Part shown: piece by piece, positions 34,652 through 47,174 of the stretch
How positions within the stretch are numbered: the stretch's first letter is position 1
Layout of the letters: each line of letters begins with the position of its first letter
Assembly (NCBI GenBank): GCA_035772785.1
Contig: JAOCPU010000004.1
Coordinates: 434,001 to 498,000 of the forward strand
Length of the DNA stretch: 64,000 nucleotides
DNA from: Phlebiopsis flavidoalba
Lineage: Eukaryota; Basidiomycota; Agaricomycetes; Polyporales; Phanerochaetaceae
Reading direction: 5' to 3'
Notes under the pieces: model-generated
Seen by the model: only the letters and a program-made list of their open reading frames with translations
Databases searched by the model: none
Told to the model about the DNA's origin: nothing
Position numbers and translations under genes: made by a program

Positions 34652-36330
34652 TTTACTAGTGTATTCATGTACTTTTGCCTTGAAGCAATTAAACCTATTT
34701 TGTTGTTGCTTTATTTGATATTGGGCACCTTGCGAGACATTTTCCAGAGATCCCAGATAATCGAATATGAGTTTTACAATGTTACGCCACGAAATTCAAC
34801 AAAGATCATTGTTTTAAAATGAATGTCTCATTAGTCTGTTTTTACAATTCATACCACATATGACAGGTATTGGAATCTTGTGTGACGATTATAATCATCA
34901 AAGGTAGTTGATATCGCGCTACAATACTGACACTCAGGTGCCGGCACAGTTATTGCAAGACAGAATATATATTGGAAGGTAAACCTATATCTAAACATGA
35001 TTTTTTTGCTGATGTAGCACATCTTTCCTCCCACTTGGGGGATTGATGTAAACTAAATTGTAGTATATGTGGGAGGGTATGTAGGATGTGTTCTATAGCT
35101 GGAAATGAATTATACTGCCCTGTGTGTGAATAGGTGCACATGTTTTCGGTTTTTTAAACCCTAAATGACGCTTCTTTTTGGATTTAAGGGCTGCAGCACC
35201 TGGGAAGTTGTTCTAAAGCTTCAGAACTGATTCCAACGCATGTCCCTACATATATAGAGTATATAGACAATAGCCAGAAGGTATCCCACTGCTGTAGAGC
35301 CCAGGGGTAAATGCGCATTTTCGCTTTTATGGCTGGGTACCCCTATTTTGCGGTATATATCGTCACTTGTGTAGCATGTGCTGTATTCATCATGCCCCCG
35401 GTATCCCAGCGTTGTATGTACACTATTCTCGATGCTATCATGAATATCCTAGATAGTTACAATGGCCTCCAGACCAATAATCATACCCCAAAGGGAAGCC
35501 TGCCCAAATATTATTTTTCCGCTTTGTTTTTTTCCCCAGAATAATATATATCCCCACACTATTGTTCCCATATGCTTGGATACGCTTCCAAACTTCATAT
35601 TCTGTATTGCCCCAGATGTATGCCTATACACAATGGCAAGCATACCGGGCCCATTTCTAGACCCCCATTCCCCACGCGTTCGGTATATACCGCGCCAATG
35701 TATTATTTGAGGCGCACCGCTTTTTTTTATGTAATTATAATAGTATTTATTTTACTATGTGGGCCCTGCACATCATGTGGAACCTCTCAAAAATGAAGAT
35801 CTGAGCTTTACAGATGTATATCTATGTAACCTACACAAAAGATTAGATGGAGGGGAACGAAAGGGCTTTTCCACGGGAGTGGCAGGAATAGCAGCAGAAA
35901 TGGTGCAGGAAAAGCGGAATATAATGTCCAGGAGCTAGCCCATCAATATCTAATCTAATTTGAATGGTGGAGAAGTTCACGAATCTTATCTTGCGTCAAG
36001 CAGGAGGCACCATCTAGGATGCCTACAAATGGTTCAAATGGCTTTTGATCTGACGAAACCATGGTTCCTGGCGCTTTTTGAGCGCTTTTTCCCGCAAAAT
36101 TCCATGGGAATTGCTCGCTGTGTTAGAAAACAATCTATTTTTTGCCACGATTTAGCTCCTTCTTCCCATCAAAACAATATGGCTAAAGTGCTTAAATGAA
36201 ATATGTTTTGTTTTGATATGGGGCTATATTATGCAAACCCAATACTAAAAAATGGGGCTTCATTTTAACAAAATGCGCGTCTAGGGAATGCCCGTCATCT
36301 GTTTTACTAAACACAGCAAGTTACAACAAA
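34652..36330. other. No gene recognised
   Basis: AT-rich sequence with short chance frames on both strands; no family, RNA or element ends can be identified. Confidence 0.45.
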
Positions 36331-37670
36331 TGTCAGGGGCTCACTTTTTTGTAGAATTTTCTACATGCACTGGTCCTGGCCGAGAGCTGGGGCATGGGCC
36401 CAAGAACTTCAGAAGAGCGTGGGAGGGGGGCGGGAGATGTTGAAAAGAGCGTGGGTGGAGAAGCGCGGAGTGTCCACACGAAAAGGCAGGTGTTACGAGC
36501 CGCCCATGTGAGGGAGCCAGAGCCAATTTGTCAGAAGGCCGTGTATCAACAATGTTGCGCAGTGTAGGGGTTCATCGAAGAGGGCATAGAGGTTCCGTAG
36601 CCCGCAGAGTGGGCATTGAGAAGGGTAGGGCCGGCCAAGACGAAGTGAAGGTAGTGCGTGTAAAGGTGGGTTTTGAAATTGGAGTTGTGTGCATCATGAT
36701 TGTTGAGGGAACAGGGCCATTGAAAGTGCACTGTGACTGATGCGGGGTATGCACCAAGGTAGTTGTATGTTTGGTCATACACATACCTGCACCGTGCATA
36801 AAACAGCCTAGCCTGGTCAGCGACGTTTGTAGGCTGCTAAGAGATTTCTGTGGGGATATTGTAACCAGCTCTAGTTTGCCACTGTGATGGGTGAGTGGTG
36901 AGTGACCCACTCTCCTGCAGGCATGCACTCGTCCCGCAGGGAGACCAAGTTACAGGGTTTATTTGTGCCTGGCCACATGACCTTGCCCAATTAGGAAGGC
37001 GTCCTTCCTCCTGATAATGCTTTGAAGTGTTTTGCTTGTTGTTTGCTCTGGTCGTCAATGCTCGCACTCTGGCTAGAATGGCTGTTGGTGGCACGGCAAG
37101 TACAGAGTGTTGCGCTGACAACCATTACTAGAAGTGCACGGCAGTTTGGTGGATTTCAAACGGTGAATGCCAGAGCGAGTAGAGAGTAGGAGGCCGAAAG
37201 AAAGACCATTGAGAGGGAAAGTCAATCAGAGGCCTTTGTAAGAGCACCCGGGTGCCTGAAAATGTAGTGGGCACGCGCGCTGGTTACATGCTTGCAGGAC
37301 AGACGATCCGAGGCCAATGAAAAACCAAAGTCAAACAGTGCGCACGGTAGTTCTCCGAAAAAAACTTCAAGGGGCGTGTGTAACCCCGATGGCTTGGTCG
37401 GGGGCAGTCCCAGGTAATGAGCATCGGGCGCTACTACGGGCAGCAACCAAGAAAAAACAAACATGTACGAACATGTCAACTGAGTACATCCCACCAGACA
37501 TTTGTGGTTGCAAAGGGTATGTATGTCTTGAAAAACTCGGTATGTGTTCCATGAGCAAGTGCCGGAACAATGGGATTGGTAACGGTCTTCAGGGAAGATC
37601 ACTAACCAGTTACCGAGGCCACGAGCTGGTGTACAAGCGGCGGCGCCTACGGACTTAGCCACAATTTTTT
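36331..37670 (-). other. Higher-GC stretch with overlapping minus-strand frames, unrecognised
   Basis: A cluster of overlapping minus-strand frames (36341-36526, 36546-36782, 36572-36928, 36837-37121, 37222-37662) makes this stretch stand out from its AT-rich neighbours. Phrases such as VYDQTYNYLGAYPA and NPVTWSPCGTS recur between frames as if one broken protein ran through it. I recognise no domain. It could be a decayed transposon protein or host gene. Confidence 0.35.
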
Positions 37671-39090
37671 GTGAAAGGCATTTGGTATGATTCTGGCAAA
37701 CCTCTTGCCTTCTTGGGGTGCATTAAACCTCGATGCATTAAATGAGTGGCCTGCATTGAGGTCTTTTAAAAACTTTTTAAATCTACACCAGCCTCAGCTG
37801 TTGCATATTCATAGCACTATGCTCTATGGACACTAAATACTTGCATGAGAGCTATGATATAAGTCACTTAATTAATAAGTAGACTAATGAATAGTTCAAG
37901 AGTAAACAAACCAGTAGTTTCTTTACAATATAATGGAATAGTGATTATAATGTGAGTGTAAGTGGCATTTGAACAGCCAAATAATATATTGTAAAAGCAC
38001 TTAGCAGATAAAGACTTGATTTATTTTCTAACTAATTCCCAATTAGAAACTAGATAGCTATTTAGTGGAATAGTCATTAATCCTGAGAAAGGCCTGAAAA
38101 GTGTGTGGAAACAAGCCCTTGAACCATAAATAAAGCTTTAAAAAGCTATCTGGTATATCTCAAGATAAGGGAAAAATGTTTTTAACTATCAAAAAGCCAA
38201 CTTTAAGGCACTAAATAAGTTGGTCAATGGACAAAAAAACCCAATTAGAGCATGAAAGTCACAGAAATGAACTGATTAAGGGTCAAAAACAGGTTAGAAA
38301 CAAGTGTCCGATTAGTTGAATTAGTCCTCAATAAGCTTAGGAAGATATAGCAAGAGTAAGTAAATAGACTGAGCAAATAATTAATGCAGTTAGCGAATTT
38401 AGTGTCTGATTTTAGCTGTCTGTTTACATCTAAGCAGCAGGTCAGTGGCATGTAAAGGAAGGGGGATATTAAGACTAATCTACACTAATTGAGATTTTGG
38501 AGATTCTTTAGATGTACTCAATTAGAGCCTGTAATAGTTAAAATGTTGGACTAATGTTCAATGGCTTTTGCTGCTGCCTAGGAATAGTGTAATTTTTAAC
38601 GGAATATGGTCTGGGAATGTATTGGGCTGATTGAAATAATGGGAAATCAGGAAATGTCATTGTACATATTAATTGACCAAGTTTGCCCAGCAATGTTTTG
38701 TTTATCTTTTTTTAATAGTATAACCTAAAACATCATTATTTTTGTAATATTGTATGTGGCCATAATTGTTATATAGATTATGAAAATATGACCCCAAATG
38801 TTATTTCAAAATAAAATAGATTTGTAATGCATTACAAATTCATCATATAACAATAAAATAAATCAGTTTTGGCTCAGCCAAAGATTCTCGCTACTAATAA
38901 TAAATAGTTTTTGGCTCAGCCAAAGACTATATCTGTGAAAATTATTCTCAAATAATTTAGAGACAAATGCAAATAAGTCAACTCTTATTGTTATCTTTTT
39001 GTTTGCACTCTTTAAAGGATATTTTCGATGGTAATGAAAAAAACCCATATGATACTCAGTACATCTCTGCGACACTTGCTATTTATAGTA
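37671..39090. other. Very AT-rich, CG-poor, gene-free stretch
   Basis: No coding or RNA feature is seen. A short direct repeat, TTTTGGCTCAGCCAAAGA, occurs at about 38867 and 38911. CG dinucleotides are rare here compared with sequence beyond 41.6 kb. Confidence 0.5.
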
Positions 39091-39937
39091 GAGTGGACTG
39101 ACAAAAGTGTGATCACACTTGGATATTTGAGCACTCAAAGAATTTTGAGTGAGATATCCATAGAAAGAGCTATTGCGATAACTATAATGAAGGATTGTAA
39201 TAATAAAATAGCATGAAGAAGACTAATTTATCGATATATACACATATACCAAGTTAAAGTAGTAATTAGAACATTGGATCTGGATATAATAGCGCACAAT
39301 GTACTAAATTTGCTCTTATTACGAGATTCTTTTTTATACAGGTAATAAAAATGTTTTGACACATTTAAAAAACGATATTGACAAAAATACCTCTAATATC
39401 CTTCTTATATACTGTATGTATGGTCACATTAAAAGCTTACCATAGTCTGTGTAGCTCAACCATATTTATAGCCACAATCATCTAGAGTCCAGCCAAGATT
39501 CATAATGGGATTTTATTTCTCACCTGACACACTTTACAAATAGAATACTGCCCTTTGGGGTCCTACACATGCTGTGTTCAATAGTCTTATCGGACAGACC
39601 AAAAATCATAGTAATTACCACATAGTACTCTATTAGTAGCTAAATCTAAATTTTACATGGTTATGCAAATTTACATATAGGTGCTGACCATATAAGAATC
39701 AATATTCATTCACTAATGAAATATTTTATACTTCATGCATGCTTTTTATAATCTAGTGTGCTCGCTCATTGGGAATCAATGCTTTATTTTAGAACGAATC
39801 AGTACATACTTAATGGCATATCGTTTTTCTCCTGGTAGGTCTCGCTCAGTAAAAAAAGGAATCTCAGCTTTCATCAGTGCAAATTTTAATATACTATTTC
39901 TTCAATTTACTGGTCATAGCTGCTTATATATGGTATA
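39091..39937. mobile_element. MITE family copy A (right end lost)
   Basis: Begins GAGTGGACTGACAAAAGTGT after TA and matches the inverted 415-1281 element internally (GATATATACACATATACCA, the AATTTGCTCTTATTACGAGA region, TTATAGCCACAATCAT). It stops where copy B begins and lacks its own right terminal repeat. Confidence 0.65.
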
Positions 39938-40924
39938 CGAGTTGGATTGACACATAGTTGTGTCACACTTACACGATTGAGCAATCAAAGTACTATCTTG
40001 ACAACTAAGGATATCCATAAAGAGAAGCTGGTGGCAAGAACATGTACATGATGACTTGTATTAGAAATGGCATATAAACGAGCTTAGTGCTTTGATATAT
40101 CAGTTTTAAATATACTATCTATGTAGTGGTTAATAGCCCAATTGGATAATGAGCAAATGGTCACTAAATTTGCATCTTAATCAGAGATTCTTTTCCACTT
40201 GCTAAATAATAAAAAATAGTTTTTGTGCATTTGAATATTTAACATTTGAAAAAATACATTGACTACCATATTCTTATTACTGTTAATATATGAATGCCAT
40301 TACAGCTTACTATGATGCTTAGCTACGATCGTGATTAGCCTAATCAACTAATCTTTTTCCCCTAGAGGCAAGCTTAAGGTTAAACATGGTGACCAGACTT
40401 TGCATTTATAACTTGCGACACTGTTACAACGATATATCTGTCGCTCTTTTTTCACACATTCCTTCAGTGTTTCTTTCCCTATAACTGACAAAAAATCAGA
40501 TATTACCACATAGTCCTATTACAGCCAGTATGAATTAAATGAAATTTTATATGTAACTGTGACAGAAAAAATCAAATTTATTTAACAGCAATATCAAATA
40601 TATCGATACTACACATGCTTTTTATATAATTACTTATGGATCAAGATATTTTTATCAATAATACATATAATGCATATCTTTTTCTTTGATTATGTAATAA
40701 AGAAATTTGCCATTAGTGCAGCTTTAATGTATTTGTTTATTATACCATCATGTGCTTTGCCCATATATAGTATATATGTAAATCCTGAAAATGATCTTCA
40801 TTTACTATATCATTTCACATAAAAAATTGCTTTTTTTGTAGTTGCCTGTATCAATATCTTACAATATATTCTTTAGATGTTCAATAGTTTCGAAAATGTG
40901 ACACAATTTTTGGTTAGTTCACTG
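39938..40924. mobile_element. MITE family copy B, ~987 bp, inverted relative to 415-1281
   Basis: The left end is a diverged TIR (GTTGGATTGACACATAGTTG) and the right end finishes GGTTAGTTCACTG before TA. The internal sequence aligns over its length with the reverse complement of the 415-1281 element; for example TAATGTATTTGTTTATTATA is found at 40730 and inverted near 580. It sits head-to-tail with copy A. Confidence 0.7.
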
Positions 40925-41070
40925 TATATGTGAAATATTGAAAATGATGTTTTATTACTATAGTATTCCACAAAAAGAATTGCTTTTTCAGTAGTTGCTC
41001 ATATGAATATCTTACAACATATTCTTTAAATGCTGAATATCCAAATGTGCCACATCTTTGTCAGCCACTG
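40925..41070. repeat. Tandem duplication of the MITE right end (~146 bp)
   Basis: This block repeats about 40777-40924 directly: GAAAATGAT, TTTACTATA, AATTGCTTTTT, GTAGTTGC, ATATCTTACAA, ATTCTTTA, CACTG-TA. It ends CAGCCACTG before TA at 41071-41072. A further, weaker end-like match lies at about 41290-41372. Confidence 0.7.
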
Positions 41071-41543
41071 TATAATAATAACAATGCTGTGAAAAATACT
41101 AAATATCCATAGATTGTATATGTGTAATTTGCTATTGTGTAGCTAGTTATAGAATTTAACAAGTGCTGATCATGTTTCTCAGTGCATCAAAAGCCCAATT
41201 GCATCAATTCTGTATTTAATAGTATGCATAAAGTAGCTAGTAATATAACTCTATATAGCATTTGTTGTATTTTGATAGTATCTATCTATATAGGGGATAT
41301 ATCCTGTGCAGCATTTTGCAAATGCTCACGTATTCAAGTGTAACACATTTTAGTCCACTATACATGCATGACTCAGTGCAGTATATATGCAGTGATAACA
41401 ATTTTTTCACAACCCCTATTTTGGCATTGCGGAGCAGTGTTTGTAGTGAATATGTGATCTGTCTAGACAATGGAAAAGCCTTTATTATAAACGGCAACTT
41501 TGAGCAAAGATTAAGGATCAAAGATTCAATCCAATGCCCTGTG

Positions 41544-43468
41544 TTATCCTAAAAGCGAAGCAAAAAGTTCATCTATATGGCTCATCATGCCAAGAACCCT
41601 TTTCGAAAGCCATAGGTACCATGAAGTTTTGCAACTTCTCGGTGTACTTGAAATCTCAGCTTCCGCCCTTTGCTTGCCTTGACATCTACTGTGTTTTCCT
41701 GCGTCCTGCACATGGTCTCCTGGTTTTATTGGGCGTAAACCTTTTTGTCTGCGCAAGCCAGCATCAGGTTCAGCCTCCTCGCCGTTAAGTTGACCAATGC
41801 TCTAGGTGACTGGCGATTCGCCTCACAAATGTCGCGGAGAAGCTGCTGATAGAAGTCAGTGTCCTCGAAGACTTCTCGGGTTAGGAGCATCGTTCGACGC
41901 TGTTGGGAGCCGTCGGCTTTAATGATTGGGGGAACCGTGTGCGTGATAAAGGAGCTTGTCCCAATCTGAGTGTACCGTCTCGTTATCACTTCAATAATTC
42001 CAGGTAGCGTCGTCCTGTCTGCGTATGAGTTCTTGAAGGTAGATCGGTTTGCGGGCATGTAAAACAAATTCGGCGCCACTGCTTGAACCTTCGACGACCA
42101 TTTGGAAAGTATCATGGTATGAGTTTTTATGATGTATTGTGGTGGTAGGAGGACTGGCCTCGAAACTCAGAAGCGTTATCCGAAAGCGAAGCGTAAAACG
42201 TTTTATCGCCGCGTGATATGGCTGTCGTGTGACGTCTTCAGTACGCTTTGTTGCGCGGTGTGCGTAGGCACGGAGTACACCCGTTCAAGCATATGTAGAG
42301 AGGCTGATCTAGATTCATGTGTATGTGGTGAGGTTTAATCCGTATGGAAAGACTGCGCCCTTGAAGCCTACGTCTTCAAGCTCGAAGAGAAACAATGCTC
42401 TTTTGACAAGATAGCAAGCCATCGTCAAGCGTTGCCTAATTCATGCACTGCTGCAGTTGATGTCTCACTTGTTGGTGGGAAGTAAGAGTTCGCGATGGAC
42501 GAGACATTTCTGGGCGGGCGGAGATGAAAGACGTGGTGTCCGCAGAGCAACGGAGAAGATGGCGTAACCGACTTGAGAACATCCTAGAAGCTGACGTAGG
42601 CACTTTTGCATAGTGTAATGCGAGCGTCCAGCAGAGCATTCCACACCCTCCTTAAGACAACAACACGTGAGTCGGATGTGAACGGCGCAAAGACGCCTAG
42701 CGATTTACAATACGATCTGACTGACACAATTGGACTTTGTCACTTTTCTCGGTTCCTGCAAACCCACCCGGTAGCACGAGACATAACAATGTTGGAACGC
42801 ACAAGGCCGCGGATTTGTAATGGGACCGGAAATGCTGATGGCTCGTGCGGAGGGGTAGTGGTAAACTGGTACAGGTGTTAGAGGTTTTCGGTCGATGGCA
42901 ACGATTTCGGGATATGAATTTGTTGCTTCTTTTGGCGCTTCTCTAGCCACTCGGCCACTTTGCGCCTCGTCCTGCACGGACTCCGTCCAACTGACAGTGT
43001 TTTTCAAACAGTGCCCAAACCTACGGACAGCGCATCGAACGCGGTTCCTTGACGCGAGACGCGGGTGCACGTGATATTTTGGATCGTTGATGGAGTGGTT
43101 CAATTGACGAAGAGATGAGGGTCTAGAAACGCGGAGCGCAAGGGATTAATCGATGGCAAACCGCGCTAAGGTAGGATAATGATCGCGATGCTAAGCTTCT
43201 CACCCACAACATACGACATAGTGTATTCCCTGGCTACGGCGCACCCGGGAGTCCTCGTGTACCGTCTTCATCGGATGGGAGACCTGTTATGGATTCACGT
43301 ACTTGCGGGGTCAAAGTTCTCGGTGGATCGATTGTATGGTGTGGGTGAGGCGGTGGGCCACAACAGTGCATGGCATTGCGTATCACCCACAGGCCCTGCG
43401 GGTGCGGCTCCGACAGCAAAGCGATTTTGCTGTGCAAGGGAAGATGCCTGGAGGGGGGCCTTCAGCAT
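41544..43468 (-). CDS. BFR2: Bfr2/AATF-family rRNA-processing protein (gene span with frame breaks)
   Basis: Bfr2 (AATF/Che-1 in animals) is a nucleolar component of the small-subunit processome, needed for 18S rRNA maturation. The C-terminus, in two frames, reads VDVKASKGRKLRF, then VH-EKLQNFMVP, GSWHDE and IDELFASLLG with stop at 41544: the Traube domain with its invariant ASKGRK and NFM blocks. Upstream are DTDFYQQLLRDI (about 41840), LLDARI (about 42630) and DPKYH with TRVSRQ (about 43060), all expected in order. Extra bases near 41578 and 41641 break the frame, and similar breaks occur upstream. Start ATG 43468 (MLKAPLQASSLAQQ) is plausible but not certain. It is the first host gene after the repeat compartment. 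Confidence 0.8.
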
Positions 43469-44373
43469 AAGTGAAAGGAGAGGGATCGCTGAAAGAAGCG
43501 ATACTTGCGAGCGTGGGTCATGGCGTAACGTACTGGAGGGAAAACAGAGACTACCCGGACTCAGTGGGAGATGACACAAGAGGAGTAGTGGTGGTGGCAG
43601 AAAATTAGAAAAACGCATATTTAGGCAATTTCGCTTCGCGATGCGAAAAATCACTAAAAGGACTCGGGCGACGTTAGATTTATTTGGGCGCGGGATGGAA
43701 GCAAAGTGGTCAAGCGCCTAGGGCTGCCTGCTTTCCCTCCTCCCCCTCGAAGCTTTCACGCTTCTCCTCTTATTACACACGCGCATCCGCCTCAGGTGGG
43801 CCGCGGGGACTTTTCACCTTACAAACTTGCAAACCCTGGATCGTCGCTCGCAAGTCAAATGGTGTCACATGTGTGAGTTTTTATTTTTTTGTGGTCTGAT
43901 ATAATATTTTGTGCCTAAGTATAGAAGGATTATCGCTGTAACACGCGCGTGCACGTGGTTGCAGCTACCACCATCCCAAACTACCGCTCTCATTGCCGCA
44001 CTTACTGCGGGGTATTAGAAGTATAAGTCTATCCACTCACCTTTCCCAGCCCATTGGCCACTAAAAAGGCTTCGCGTAACGTACTCGCATGCTAAGCGAT
44101 TCGTAGATGCTTCTTAGTCTCGCCGCAAGATCAGAGTGCCGGGACCGCATCTCAAGCCACTTTCCAGGGCTTTTCCGCCGCAGCAATAGAAGGATCTTCC
44201 GCTAATTCGTCGTGATTTCCACTCTCCCTACTGTAGATTACACGGAAACCAACACAACTCCCCAATGTCGCCAGCACCCATTATACTCATACCTCTGACC
44301 CAATAACAACAGGCGTTCAATGTGAATCACACACACTAGACCAGGAGGTGGGCGACGACGACGACGACGACAT
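43469..44373. promoter_or_regulatory. Divergent intergenic region, BFR2 and next gene
   Basis: About 0.9 kb between BFR2 (-) and the plus-strand gene that follows; it presumably holds both promoters. A GAC trinucleotide run (about 44353-44371) lies at its right edge. No specific element can be assigned. Confidence 0.4.
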
Positions 44374-47174
44374 TTGGCCCGGAGCGAGTGCAACCGTCAC
44401 AACAGATGGAAAATCCGGGCACCAACGCAAGCAGAATCACTGCGCCTATGCGCCCGGATACCTGACCTTTTCTTCGCCATAAACTCTTCCCCCAAGACCT
44501 ATCCCAGCTTCAGACACGCCGACATTGCAAACTACCCCGACCTGTCAAGATCACACAACGTTACACGTGCCCCCCAATCCCTGCAACCAACCCTCTCCAC
44601 CACACATGGCAGGTGTAGGTAAAGGGTACTATGTAACATGGCAAGAAAAATTAGTATCTTACTATCAAGCCCCACACAAATGGAACGTTCCACGTCCACG
44701 CGTGCTATAATCCAACGAGGAAAAGCATACCAGAACCAAACGTCTGCGCTTAGATAGATCCCACTCCCTACGATACCATACCCCAGAAACGGATCTCGAT
44801 ACATCAATAATGTCACCCAACCCTGGAAGGCCTTACACCACAGAGCTAAGCCTGACTAAGCTACCCTTACGAAAGGGCCCCCGTACCCGCCACGCGAACA
44901 AATCCCCAAACCCTATTCGATCAACACAAGTTAGAAGCGTCTTGCCGCCCAGCGGCTCGCCTCAAAACACGCGCCACATCCACCAGCTCAGAGCCATACT
45001 GCCGTTATGGGTTTCAAATCGCAAACACGAATTGGGTTCTTCCCCCGCGACCAATCCCGCAGCAAAGTGCTCCAGGTATCTCGATCCCTGTGCACCAAGC
45101 GTGGTGGACGTCCACCCAACAGCCGTCGTCGAACTGCCCGAGCAGGCCGCCAAGGCTGCTCGTGCCCTCCTAGCTAACGCCGTATAGCGGCACGATGGCT
45201 CCTCGACTCAGCAATCCGCACAAGAGGTCACCCATGGTCACCGTCACTCCCCCAAGCACAAACAGTCCACGCCCTCACCAAAGTCAAAGTGAAAGCCAGG
45301 CATTCGCCCCCAAGGGGTCGAGTCTCACAAAAGTAGCAGTTAAAGAACAGCGGGAAACGATCCATTACCCGCTCCATCCCCCTCGTCTCACATGTTACTC
45401 CAGTGATGAAGAATCACATTATACCCACTTTCATTGCCTGCCGCCATCTTCCTTTCCCTTACCAGGCTCCTCAGAATCTTCTGGCATCGGCTTTCGTCGC
45501 GGAATGCACAATGGCGTACTCTTCCGATTCTGAGCGACCGAGGAGCTATTATCCTATACTCGTGGAATGCAGAAATCCGCGCGATAAGTACTTCGTCCTC
45601 AAGGGACCAATTGGAGAACCCTCTGCAGAAACGCCGTGAACACACTCCGATGGCAATCGCTGGGAGATAAAGTCCCCTTTCCCCGAAAACGAAAGTGTCG
45701 ACCCGAGGAGTTGTATGGATTGCCGATAGTGGAAGGACGCCAGTAGCTCTGAAGGATGGTTGGCGGACGATGAGGAGGATAGTGATGATGAAGACGAGGG
45801 CGACGATGGACGACGACGACGACGACGAGGTGCAGCCGAAGCCGAGTGGAAGAGGAATGGGGGACTCGACCGGGGCCGATGAACACGGGGACTTGGACGA
45901 GGGAGATGAAAGCTCACACGGTGTCAGTTTTTGGTGGCTTACCTACGGGTCTGGAGCGAAGATGAGGACAGTCCTACGTTCGATGCGGATCTCCTAGCTT
46001 GGCCAACTTGGATCCGATTCAGTCCGACTCATGTGGGTCGCCTGTGCCCTGCATTCAGACTCATTCGGGGGTGGGTTGGGCTGGCACGATTCCTGAACAG
46101 GTCATTACTCTGGAGATGAGGAAGATGACCTCGTGCTCATGGACAATAGACCCTCTAGTCCAGATTCGCAGGTCGAATGGCGAGTTCGAGTTTGATTTGG
46201 AATTGGACGGCCTCATTTTAGGGCCTGACGGTCAACTCTTGCTCCCTGCGAACTTCGGCAACTTCGCCGTCTTTGAAGGGGGAGTCGACTCCAACGCAAC
46301 GTTCGATAGACCATCTCGCAGAGGCGACCTGAAGTATGACGTTGCGACCTGTCCGCGGCTGTATGATACGGGGTATTTTGGAGAGTCTGATGGAAAACGA
46401 CGGAAGAGATGAACTAGTCGTGTCGAATGGTTCTCTCCACATTCAGAAGCCATTGGCCTTGTTTCGTTGTGCCCCACCATCTCAACCGTCTATCAACTCT
46501 CCACATGTGCTCTTCATCCGCTGCTGGCGAAGTCAAGATTCCCCACCATCCTCTAAATACCCTTCGTCATGCGCTTGCGCAATGTCTGACTAACCTGTAA
46601 TCTTCTAGTCTTCTCTCTGATTCTAGTAACTTTCGTGATGTCCATTAGTGTTCACGTGATCTGAATAGCTGGATCCGCTCTGGTTGTGAGTATTATGAGG
46701 CCTTCTCCCCGCTGAATCCTACGAGATGGAAGGGCGCATGCTTACCCTACTATGGCCAGTTTGCAACATCGGCGGTTACGTGCGATACCCCTCATGCTGT
46801 AATCGACGGCACCGGCGCCTCCCATCCCGAAGCCCATGTCCCTAGATCTAGGATCTTGCGTACAAGAAACGGAAGAGCTGTCCAAACGGCGCTGCGTGAA
46901 ATCAGCCTGACGTACGGTACCTCTTTTATAATGTTTAACAAATAAAAACGAGTCTTATTAACGGTCATGGCAGTCATTGGTGCAGCCAGACTTGTTTCGA
47001 GCCACGCACTAATTTGTCTCATTAGTACCACCGTCATCCGACGAATTTGGGTCCCACTCCCATTCCAGCAAAGACTTTGCAGACGATCCGCTTTCCATCC
47101 CCGCCGCATCGGATTTGGTTGACGACGTCTTGGAATGTCACCTTTGCCTAGACGCCGAGCCCAACCTGTTTTGA
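44374..47174 (+). CDS. Unrecognised acidic, low-complexity protein (approximate span)
   Basis: Plus-strand frames chain through this span with many shifts. Near the start they are Ser/Pro/Thr-rich with basic patches (LPLRKGPRTRHANKSPNPIR, about 44860). The middle reads PFPRKRKCRPEELYGLPIVE then WLADDEEDSDDEDEGDD and an Arg-run encoded by a GAC/CGA repeat (about 45680-45830). Later comes ELDGLILGPDGQLLLPANFG (about 46200-46260). It ends SDEFGSHSHSSKDFADD and DDVLECHLCLDAEPNLF with a stop at 47174. The composition suggests a nuclear, largely disordered protein. I do not recognise the family, and whether this is one gene or two is unclear. Confidence 0.4.

Noticed and set aside
45549..45917. Minus-strand frame with poly-Ser and poly-Arg
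   Set aside because: Low complexity created by the antisense reading of the GAC/CGA repeat in the plus-strand gene.
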